Assembly: GCA_036874045.1 (NCBI GenBank)
Contig: CM072347.1
Coordinates: 3,226,501-3,290,500 of the forward strand
DNA length: 64,000 bases
From: Cymodocea nodosa
Taxonomy: Eukaryota; Streptophyta; Magnoliopsida; Alismatales; Cymodoceaceae
Reading direction: 5' to 3'
In this document: piece by piece, positions 28,501-40,500 of the stretch
How positions within the stretch are numbered: position 1 is the stretch's first letter
Layout: each line of letters begins with the position of its first letter
The notes under the pieces: generated by a model
Told to the model about the DNA's origin: nothing
Databases searched by the model: none
Seen by the model: only the letters and a program-made list of their open reading frames with translations
Program-made: the position numbers and the translations under genes

Positions 28501-31500
28501 TGATCCCAATCACCTAAATTGCATTGTAGATGAAATCCAAGCCACTTTGAGAAAGGTCAACCAAACAAAAGATGACTTTAATTGGACCGAACTATTTTTT
28601 GGTGATTTTAGTGTCAAATCTGCTTGGAAAGCAATTCAACAAAAAGGTAGGCAACATAGATGGAATGGTGGTCGATTATGGAACAACATCCTCTCTACCA
28701 AGATATCCTTCTTCCTTTAGAGATTATTCCACTCTACCCTCTTGATAGAGACCAATGTGCAAAAGAAAGGTTTTTACCTAGTATCCACATGCAAGCATTG
28801 CAGACACTACCATTGGGAAGACTCAAGCCACCATTCATATTTTGAAGGGAAATGGACCACACCATCTAAATTCTAGTTCAATCAAAAGTTGGGATACAAT
28901 CTTCAAAAACAAATAGAGTGGAAGCTCCTTGTTCATGATGTCTTGTTCAAAAAAAGCAAGTCCCTCTTCGCTAGGGCTCAAAAACTCATTGTAGCTAATG
29001 TTGTTGGAAAACATTTTTCTAGTCTCTATGACAATCAAAGAGGATCCTTTCGTAGCATCACAACTAGAGTGGAAGCATTGCTTGAATATTTCTCTAAATC
29101 TGGTGGTAAAAGGAAGTATAAATATATGAAGCCTCCAATCCTTACAAAACTTGGTTTCAACCTAAATGAACCCTATAGGACACGCATCACTTGGACAGCC
29201 TGATATAAACTTGTTCAGCAACATATTACACTGAACACTGACAGGGTAGTCAGCATGGAGGGAAGGGCTGTCGGTGGTGGAGTAATCTGGGATGCCAATG
29301 GTAATATTCTAACTGCTTTCTCTAAAGCTTATGGCCAAACAAGTGTTCTAATAGCAGAGCTCAAAGCCTTACAAAGAGGATTGATAATTTGCAATGATTT
29401 AGCCATTAATTATCATCATCTAAAGATTGAAATAGACTCACTAGATCTCCTGAACTGTCTCCATCCAATACACAATCTCCCTTGTCAAGCAATGCTCGAT
29501 TGGTCTACCTTCCAACAACTCATCAGTCAAACATGCATTCTAAAACACATTCCTCGTCCTATATTGAAACTGTGACTACCAAAATTCTAATCTGAAAGAA
29601 ACTACCTATATTGAAAATCATTTATTTAATCTTCCACCTGCCAAAACAACCAAGAAAAATCCTCTTCCACTGACCAACATCATAGTTGAACAATGAAGAG
29701 GAAAAATGATGTATATGATTAAGTTAGGGAGTATAAGAGAATATATATACAGCTCCATACATGGATATCCATTTATACTTAAATGGATCCTAACATATAA
29801 ATACTAACTACTAATACTCTCCCTCAAACTGAAGCATATATATCAAGCATGCCCAACTTGTTACAAAGATTTTCAAAAACATTAACACTAAACTCCTTAG
29901 TGAAAATATCAGCAACTTGATCTTCAAATCGAGTGAAAGGCGTAGAGATAATCTTTTTGGCCACATAATCTCTAATAAAATAATAGTCAACCTCAACATG
30001 TTTCGTTCTTTCATGAAAGGTAGGATTGCTGGCAATATAAATAGCTATTTGATTATCACAACGCATAGGAATGGACAAGTTTACATCAACTTGTAGTTCC
30101 TATAATGTCTTTAACCAAATAAGCTCCATGATAGTCTATGACATAGCTCAATACTCAACTTCTGCACTTGACTTAGAGACCACATTTTGTTTCTTGCTTC
30201 ATCAAGTAACTAAATTTCCTCCAAGATAAGTACAGAAGACAGAGGTAGACTTTCTATCAACTTTGTCTCCTACATGACCAACATCTGAGTACCCTTCAAC
30301 ATTCAAGTAGCCATATTTTTGATATAAAAGACCCTTCCTCAGGGCATTTTTGATGTAAGCTAAAACACGAAGAGTCCCTTGCCAATAGACATTTTTCGGG
30401 GCATGCATGAACTGACTAAGTAGACTTATAACATAAGAAATATCCGATCTTGTCACAGTAAGTATATCAATTTTCCCACTAACCGTTTATATCTCCCTAT
30501 GTCTTCAAAGGAAGGAGAGTCTTCATCCTAAAAAGAATGATTTTGTTCTATGGGAGTATTCTCCAGTTTACAACATTCAAAATTGGTTTCCTTCAACAAT
30601 TCCAAGGTATACTTCCTTTAGTACAGTGATAGACGTCCTCTGGAATAAGTCAGTTCAATGTCAAGGAAGTATCTCAATGAGCCTATGTCCTTGTGGTAAA
30701 TGTTCTTCAAAGAAATTATTTTGTCTCTTCTATATCTTGATAATCATCACCTGTCCAAAGCATGTCATCAACATATACTGTAAGAATAACAACTCATTTG
30801 TCAATACATTTAACAAAGATAGAGTGATCAACCCTGCAGCTGTCAAAACCATGACTCCACATGACACTGCTAAACTTTTCAAACCATACCTTTAGACTTT
30901 GCTTAAGTCCATAAATTGCCTTGTTAAGCATGCAGACCTGATTGTCCTCTTGAACAGCATAACCTAGGGGTTGTTCCATGAATACCTATTCATTAAGATC
31001 CTCATATAAGAAAGCATTATTGACATCGAGTTGGGTCAACCCCCATGATTTATTCACAACCATAGATAGAATCACACAAATGGAATCAAAGCAGGCAACA
31101 AGAGAAAAGGTCTCAGAATAAACAATACCATACTTTTGTGGTCTTAATCCTTGTGATCTTCTACCTTACCAGTCTCAATCCAGATGTTGCATCTCAGATT
31201 CAAGGCCATGTATTGGGTGCTGATAAAATGTCAGATTTAGCTAAGACCTTTTCTAAAGTCATGTGTGTCTTTACTCAAGCATCCTATGGATCAGCTCCTA
31301 TCCACGCGAAGTAATCTGCTCTTGTGGTCTCTGGTGGTCATGAGCGTGGACGTGGTGGAGGTCAAAATGATCGTCAACGACCCAAATGTCAAAGGTGTGG
31401 GCGGTTTGGGCACAAGTCTGAGAAATGCTAAGACAAATTTCCCTATTTAAAGTCATCTCCTCAAGCCAATCTTAGTGTAGATCCCTCCAGTATGGTTAAT

Positions 31501-34500
31501 GCAAACTCAGAACCAATGGTTACCATCCCTCAGTCAAACTACAAGCGCCTTCTTCAGTCACAAGGAACCACACCTACAACCATAAGAGCTCAGATCACTC
31601 CATCTTCTCATCTAGGTACTAGTTTGCTTCCAATGATGATCCCTGAGTTATAAATTCAATAGCTTCCTCAAACATCTCAAGTACATCTTCTTTATTTGAC
31701 CGCCTAAATATTATTACCAACAAGTCAACTATTACCATTGCTAATGGTCATTCATGCCATGTTTCTGGCCAAGAGGAGGTTCAAGCCTCCTCTTAGCTAA
31801 GGTTGAACAATGCTCTTTATGTACCTGAATTTTCATTCAACCTTCTATCTATTAGCACTATTATTGTCCAACTACAATGCTCAGTTACCTTCTAGCCTTT
31901 CCATGCTTGCAAACGGGACAGAGGATTGGTTTGGGCCATAGACAAAGAATTGATGAGGTGTACTTGCTAGTTCGCAACAATATTCCCCGTAGATTGATCA
32001 TGTGCTTGTCAAGTACAGACACTTCAATTTTGTGGCTTGCACTCTCTTGATACATATGCAAGTTTCCAACTATCTCTGATTTGATGTCATCATTACTACC
32101 ACTTATCTAATCAATAGGATGCCCTCAACATCCTTGAGAGGCGCTATCCCTTTTTAGTGCATTGTACCTGAAACTAAGTTATTTTCTATTACCCCTTGTG
32201 TGTTTGGATGTGTTGGTTTTGTTGAAAATCTATCCCCAAGATTAGATAAGTTATCCCTTAAATCAATCAAATGTATGTTTGTCGGATACTCTCGCACCCA
32301 AAAGAGGTATCGTGTGTATCATACTCCAATCACGAAATATTATACTTCTATAGATATAACATTCTTTGAATCTCAACCCTACACAAACGCTACGGAAGCC
32401 TCTCCTCCAGTAGGTTCTATCTCTAAGAGTACTCTTCAAACCTGTTGATACCAAGTTGAACAATGAAGAGGAAAAATGATGTATATGATTAAGTTAGGGA
32501 GTACAAGAGAATATATATACAGCTCCATACATGGATATCCATTAATACTTAAATGGATCCTGAAATATAAGTACTAAGTACTAACAGTCATTGATGCTTG
32601 TTTCCATCTGCTGCTGATGTGCAGATTGCCTCCCTCATCCTGGTCCTATAGAAACAAAGTACTACAAAAAATTTCTGTAGCAGAAATCTTTTAAAAAACA
32701 GTGGCATGAGTGCAGCCATAATCCTAAGAACTCATGTTTACTGACAAGACACAACATGGTAAAATTTTACCGATGTTGGTCCAAAGACTCCAAACTAATA
32801 CAACACAACCAAAGTCCACTTGTTATTGTGTTGGCCCATCCAAATTCCAACACATGTCAATAACACATCACAATGAAACTCCATGATCGGAACAAAAAAT
32901 ACACTATAGTGAAAACTTGTAATGTGTACACAACCATGACTCACCTGAAAGACTTCAACAAACTGTCAAATGTCATTGTGTTTGTAAGAGTTGCTATTGA
33001 GAGCAGCACATGGCAACCATCAAGTATTTCACTGTAAAAATTATAAATAAAAAAAATCCTGAGTCATAAAATTCTAAGATAACAAAAAAATGTGCTTCCT
33101 GTTTAATACCTTTCACTTCTGCCCATGCCAACTGCTGCTATAGTCACACCAGGAGGATCAATCCATTCTGTAACAGTTGACAGTATTTGAAGAAGGTTCT
33201 TCTTTAAGCTTTGTCCATCATCTACAATACAAACAATTTGATTTGGTAACAAAACAATTTTCCAAAAAAAATTGTAAACCACAAAGGAAAAAGTATATCA
33301 GCAATATAATCATGGAACAGTAATTTAATTATGTATCACAGACAGTAATCATGCACATCAATGGATTCCACTGATATCTCTCTTTTCCAACACAATGCAT
33401 ATATAGCAACAAGACATCTTAAATTCTGAAGAATGATTTGTTAATTTATAAATTTATCTATGATCTTTGTTTGTACAGTGTCATTGGTCATGCAAACAAT
33501 AGAAGATTTATAAAATCAAGAAATAGGATCACTTGAAAATTATAAGATTACCCCACTAGATCACAACTGTATGATTTTTTGAGTGGCAACAAGATAAATA
33601 TCATTAAAAACGAGAAAAGGGTGGCCTAAACAAGATGTAGACATAACTAGAAAACAAAATGCATGAAAAAAGGATTAGCCACAAAAAAGACACACTAAAG
33701 CAGGAAAAGAAATATATCACTCAAAACCAAAAACACAGCAGCAAAGCTCAAAGTGCAACAAGAGAATAAAGCAATGCCAGCACTGGCCCATTGATATATT
33801 AGCAGCCACTCTCCAGCATCTTGTCCATTCCACAACACAGATGAATACAATGGATCAGAAATTGTTGTCATCCACTGATAAACCCAAAAAAATCTTCTTA
33901 TGGAGTTGCATACCAATGCTTCTTCGAAAAACTGTCATGTACAAGAAAAATTCAAGATTATTCTATAACCACTTAAAGAAGTTTTCTACTTGGCATACAC
34001 AATTTATCATATATAGTTTTCCATCTTTCTTTCCATGGAGAGCATTATTTCATCATTATTTATGTTCCTAGCTATAAAACTAGAACACATCATAGTTATT
34101 TAAGGTGTCAAGGCTTCCAAGAGGTAAGCCAAGGTGCTTGGTGCATAGATCGCCTAGATGGTACCTACACATCCATTTCTATTTTTCATTTTCCATATAT
34201 ATATTATAAATATTTAATCATAATTATGCATAATTTTAGCTCTATTATTTTCCAAGTAACATTGAAATACAAAAATAATCCTAAGACAACATTAAAATAT
34301 AAAGTGTAATGATACCAATAATGTATAGTTTAGTAATATATATGTTTGTATAATTATATATTTCAATAGTATTCCAACAATGTTTGTATGTATGTGTTTG
34401 TACAAGTTTCTTGGAAGGAAAAACATTAAAAACATATATTTAATTCAATAGGCTAAGCAAAATATCCTTTTAAATAAGACAATGTGAGGTTTGTTTTCTA

Positions 34501-37500
34501 AACCTTTGTCACCAACCTATCATCTTAGTTAACAATTGTCAGCAACATTTGATTCTAAAGATGGGCTAATTAATAATTTTTGAACAAATAAATTTAAATT
34601 TTTCTCATAATTTTTAACATGTAGTTTTAAACCTTCCTCTACTTACTTTTGGTTTATTTTATACTAATTAATTCTCATATCCTAATTGATGCATTATTTA
34701 GCCTTTAAGGATAGAACCAAACTACCTACACTGATTTTCTCTTATTTTATCTTCAATTAATACAACACCTATTTCTAACTTGTCTCTTATAATATTACCA
34801 TTCATCTATCTAAATATTCACATCTTTACAATACTAACTTTTTGTACATTTCTTTTAACAAGAAGTCCCCGATCTATTTACGGGAAAGAATAGCTTTCTG
34901 TACATGAACATGTTTTACAGCTTAACATCATAAACCATAAAGTACAAATAGGCAAATAGTAATTTTATAAAAAAAAATTCAATTTTAAGGATACACTTAT
35001 CATTCACACTATTTTAATATTATGAATAGCATCCTTTATAATTTCTCTATTGCTGCTTATTATAGATTCTAAATATTTAAAAGTCTTACTTTATGAATCT
35101 TATGGTCATCATTAATTATAATTATGTTAAACCTACATTCTATATATTTAATTTTTGACCTGCTTAATCTAATTTTACTGACAATTTTCTTAGAATTCAT
35201 TTTTTCCAACTTATACTTCTTTAAATTTTTATCATTTCTACATTTATGATAGGTTTTATAGCATTTTTTCGTTTCTTTTATTATTTCTTGGACACCTTCA
35301 TTCCAATACCAACTTTCTATACCCAATGAAGCTATCCTACAAAACTTCCCTAAAATTTCTTTAGCAATCTTTTTAATACAAGTAATCATTCAATTTAAAG
35401 CTTATTTACTTCACCATCTAATTCCCATATTCCTACTTTTAACAAGTTATCTCTATATATCATTTTTTTCTCTTTGTAAATTCCAACACCTAACTCTTGG
35501 GTTCTTATTTACTTTAGTCCTCTCTCTGTTTTTGATATTAACATCTACCACTAATAGCCTAATATTGCATAGTTAAATTTTCTTTTGGAATAATCTTAAA
35601 ATCCTTCCATAATCTTTGATCTATTTCTCTAGTAAGTAAAACTTTATTTGATTAGCATTTAAACTACTAAATATAAAATAAGTGTTTGCTACCAAAAGGT
35701 TTCAAGCTATATTAAAGTCTAAAATTCAATTTCCATCAATTTTATCACCAAAACGAAATCCCCTATGAATTCTTTTCTATCATCTATTTTGCTTTGCTTT
35801 CCTACATGACCATTTAGATCCCCTACATTTATAAGCTATTTATAAATAATTAAAAAATTTTGAAATTACATATTCTAATGGAAAATTTAATGATGGAGAT
35901 GAATGATGGGATTAAGGCATTGATTGTTGTTATTATTCTATATTTTCCTAATTCTAGATTAGGAACCTACTTTTATCCTCTTGGAGTAACATGCTTGGCA
36001 TCCCTGTGCCCTAATTTTTTCCCACTAAATCGATTTGCTACTACTGCTTTAAAAAATGTTTTATATACTTGTATGGCGATTAAGAGATGTTCTAAATAAA
36101 GCAATTTTCAAAAGGGTCAGTTTGTTGAAGAAGACAATTTGTCGCTGCAAGCAAAGTTCAAAAGCATGTTTGACAAATTCAGCCATACAAGTGATTCAAT
36201 TTCAGAGATGTCTCACAAGAAACACCACAGGAGCATTATTTTGAAATAAATATCAATGAATCACTATTGTAGTGAATGAACCATAGGTTGTTCTAGCTTG
36301 TTTCATCTTTATAGCTTCTAACTGTAGTGAAAATCTAGGTGGTTTTAAACCCAGCCAACTCCCCTTAACCTAAAATTCAAAAAAAAAAAAAAAAACTCTC
36401 CCTAACCTCACCTTCAAATCAACTCCTTGTTAGCAATGTTTGTCTTGAAGGTCCCCCTTGTCATTGTAACTCCTTATTACAGTGCCATTACAGCAGAAAG
36501 ATCTCTACACCATACAACTATTCCTGGTCTCAGAAGTAACAGTCTACCAAGACAGATATTATTGGGAAGAAGTTAGGGGTTAATCAATTGATAAAGGGAG
36601 AAACCAAGATAAAGAGAAAGGGAACAAAGTAGATGGTTATAACTGAGGCCCACAAAGATATGCATCAGTTTAGGAAAGAGTAATAATGTCAGTGTGATTC
36701 CCCTAACAGAATATAATAGATAAGTTTTATGCTCTCTCAGATGTAGGAATTCTAAATCATCTCATCATACATGTAACGTCTATCTCTCAACTATTTGATT
36801 TTACTTGAAAAAAACAGCTTCAATGAGTTTTATGATGATTACTTTCAGATTAAGCATCATTTTGCAAAGTAAGAAAATATTTGTTGGCTTTAGTATGTCC
36901 AAATGGTGTTCCTCATCTGATATATTTTAGACAATGGCAATCATTCCAGCCTTTATTGTACCAAAAAAATGCAGCATTTATATAAACGAAAGAGTAAGAT
37001 ACCAAATAATCCATTAGATCCATTATGATAGAGATTGCAGTAGAAGGCACAAAAGAAGATTCTAAAGGAGTACCAGAGGGAAAAATAGTCCCACTTAAGG
37101 AGCATAACTGCACTATAAGCTGTCGAGAAGAGACAGCAAGTGGAGAATCAAACCACAAGACATCATCTACAAATCTTTTCCGCAATGTTGAATACAGACC
37201 AAGAAGCCATGCAATATGTCCACTCAAAATCAAGACATCGTACCATGCATTTCCAGGCTATAAACAGCACGATGTGGTTAATGACAAGAACTCTAATCAT
37301 GATACAACAGAAACATGAAATAAACCAAATCACTTAAATTAAAATTCTACCTAGGGCATCTAGTTGAATTTTAAAATCAATTTAAATGAGCTTAGCATTC
37401 AGTATTTTAACTTTGATTCCTATTTGATCAATGATTATTAATAAACCAAGTGAAGATGTCATGTATTTTTCTACGACTGATGGTATAAAAGACAAAAAAG

Positions 37501-40500
37501 GTTGTGTGAATATCATTATAATGGTGCTCCTGCACAAAAATTAACCATTATTCAAAAAGCCAGTAACAAATAACAATAGCAATACCAAAAGATAATAACT
37601 ATGTTCAATAACGGAAATTTAATAAAAGGCCAACAACCAGTGACAACAAAACTAGATGCAATCCAACTGTACACATTCCATAGTGAGACCAACAGTCTAA
37701 CACAACTAAAAAAAGAAATAATAAAGTGGATCCTAAATCCTGACAGAGAAAAAACTTAAAGTACCAAGTAATTCAAGAAAAGGAACACCTGTCGGAATCA
37801 TCTGATAAGCAATGCACACAATAGAGTTTTAAGCAGTGCTAAATTGCATTTAGGATGAGAAATTTCCAATAAGCATAGGAATGTAACATGGATTGATGTA
37901 AAGCCCTTACCTTTTGTCATGGATAAACAAAGGGCAAACCAATTGTTGAATATTATTTGCACATGCTATACTCTTAGAACTAAATCTATTTTTGGAATTG
38001 AAATTATAATCATGGAAATATACCCTAGGATATGAAGGATCTAAATTATGGTCAATTAAGAATAAAGTTTTTTCTTAAGTAGTTTGTGAAGATTTAGATT
38101 AACCACTGAACTTCTAGAAAAAAATTAAGGCACTCGAGTGTCCAAGAGTTTAACTTGGGCACTTGGGTGCTAATTAAAATATATTTATGGTAGTATTTAA
38201 TAATTATATTACATGCCATTATAAACTTATAGTATATAATTATGTGCATTGAGTAATATCTTAGTAGAAAAATTTCTTAGTGATGTTTATTTCCATAATA
38301 TACAAATATGTATATTTCAATAAATATCTTAAAACATAACATAACACAAATATACAAATATGTATATTCCCAATTACAATATACAAATTATAAAAAAAAC
38401 CTAAAACATAACATAAATATCTTAGAAGATGGTGGCAAACCTTCAAGCGAGAAGAGAGGAGTCAAGACAAATGCAAGGAGGAAGAGAGCAATGCAATGAT
38501 AGGTGTGGCGATGAAGCTTCAAGCGAATGGGCAGTAAGTAACAAGCAATGGGCAATAGGCAGCATGTGATAGTCGAATGGACAATGCAATGCAAGTGTAG
38601 GGTGACGAACAAGAGCATTGCAATGATAGGCAACTATGAAAATGCAAGTGACAATGAACGAAGCTTCAAGGGAGAAGAATGAATGCAAGGAGGAAGAGTC
38701 AGGTGATTTTTGCCCAATTTTGATGGGGGGAGACGAGAAATGAAGTTATGGTAAGGTATTTATACAAGGTAAATGGGGGGGGGGGGGGGGGGGGGGGCTG
38801 GTTTATTTCAATCTTACACAAGCAAAGGTAACCATAGGAAATGTTTTCCCTTCTTTTCTTTTCCCTCCATTTCCTCCCATTTGTCGTGGTTACCCATGTG
38901 CATAAACCCCCCTAGATCTACATTAAAATAAAAGAAATAAGAAGAAGGGAATCCACCTTAAGAAAGAGTTGTAAAAGAGAAATTAAGTGTTGATTTGATG
39001 TCTTCCCTCAAGAAAAACATAGGTAAACATTTCCTATGGTTACCTTTGCTTGTGTAAGATGGAAATAAACCAGCCCCCCCCCCCCACCCCCTAGATCAAG
39101 GGTCTTCTATTTCATGGAAACAAATCTAACCAAATAAAGTGAAGATCAATAGAATAGAAGAGAAAAGTGAAGGAGAAAATCATTAAGGTAGTTCCTGCAC
39201 TAAGAAAATGAAGGAAAAGAAAGTAAAGTAAATTCCAACTTTCCTAATGTTTGTACATCTAAGAAAGTGAGGAAAATGATTTTTTCATTTTTTGAAGTAT
39301 AAAAACTTTCTTCCCCCAACATTCCCTCATCCTCCCTCTATGGAAAGACAAGGAATCACAAGTCTCACCCATCTAACCTAACTGCTCAACCTCCCCAACC
39401 TTCACCCTCTAATTGTCAACCCCCTATCTAGGTCATCCATTTTGTTGTCCATCTACCCAACCTCCCCTCCCACCCTATCTCCCTACCCAAACCATCCATT
39501 TCATTGTCTATTTTATCCAATCTCCCCTCCCATTGTCGATCCCCAACCCAAGCCATTCATTTTGTTGCCTATTCTATTTAACCTCCCCTCCTACCCTCGA
39601 CGGCCCACCTAGGCCATTCATATTACCACCCATTCCATCAAACCTACGCTCCTACTCCTAATCCCTTGCCTAGATCATCCATTCCACAACCTATTCTACC
39701 CAACCCCAACCCTCCCCCCCCCCTAGGCCATGTGTCCCACCTCATTCAAATTTCAACTTCCAAAACTAGGACAAACACAAGGAAAGTCAAGGAAAGGATT
39801 TTCCCTTATTTTCAATTTTTTATGAATTCCTTTGATTTCTAACTTTCCTTTCCTTTACAAGTGCACAAATAGACTCCAAATCATCTTCAATTGCACCTAC
39901 CATTGGCAAGTGAAAAGGATTAAAAGGATCGATCAATATAATACTCTATAATACAAAAAATCCTTGGATTCAATCAATACACCAATCTAGATCAATTTAG
40001 AGAGCATTGGAATCGGGTCGGTCATAAATGAATATCCTATAACTAAATTATACCAATCAACAATACATAAAACATAAAGACTATATGACAACAGACTCTA
40101 ACATTTCTCACAAACCGAAGCATATATATCAATCACACCAAATTTAGTGCAAAGCATGTCATAAGACCTAAAAACCTTAGCTTTGATTGACAATATCTTT
40201 TTTTTGGTGGATCAGAGGATTTACAATGGTATTTCAAATCAAAATCTCCAGATGGGAAAGACTGCATCATTGGATTTGTTTGGAATGGTGCTTAATTGCT
40301 TCAGGTGAAAAATCTTTGAGGTTAGAAATTAATCAATGATTGCATGTTGAAGTTCAGTTCTGTTGTATTAATGTTCTATTTCATGTTTCCTTCTTCCTGG
40401 AAGCCCCTCTATGTGTTGAAGACTTGAAGTATGAATTGTTCTTAAAAAAAAAGAAAAAACAGCCGTCTAAATGCCATTTTAATGTTTTGCATCCCAATAC

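Larger units (their letters stand above)
24790..29680 (+). mobile_element. L1 LINE (L1-2): zinc knuckle, endonuclease, RT, RNase H remnants
   Basis: ORF1's end has a knuckle-like [13 protein letters not shown] (about 24920-24960). The endonuclease starts near 25635 ([10 protein letters not shown]). Reverse transcriptase runs about 26800-27730 with GLRQGDPLS and [11 protein letters not shown], where the catalytic FADD box is YVDN and so dead. An RNase H domain with [19 protein letters not shown] lies at 29250-29575. Stops are scattered. It lies in XPO4 intron 11, antisense to the gene, and its end abuts copia 2. Confidence 0.85.
29687..32586 (-). mobile_element. Ty1-copia element with 130-bp LTRs and an internal inversion (copia 2)
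   Basis: Direct 130-bp LTRs (29687-29816, 32457-32586) differ at about seven bases by eye. The PBS complement (TTGATACCAAG) abuts the upper LTR and the polypurine complement (CTCCCTCAAACTG) the lower. From the lower LTR up to about 31165, reverse transcriptase and RNase H read on the minus strand, in keeping with the LTRs. From 31165 to 32445, gag zinc knuckle, protease region and integrase end read on the plus strand. The gag-PR-INT block is therefore inverted. Stops are present throughout. Confidence 0.88.

Noticed and set aside
32600-32660. A possible further XPO4 exon between exons 11 and 12
   Set aside because: The minus-strand translation does not fit the family, and exons 11 and 12 already join in phase.
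38388-38688. Overlapping minus-strand frames with His/Leu-rich sequence
   Set aside because: Three frames overlap in repetitive GCAATG-rich sequence and none has a domain.
39413-39661. A proline-rich reading frame resembling a cell-wall protein
   Set aside because: It is the translation of the 61-bp minisatellite.
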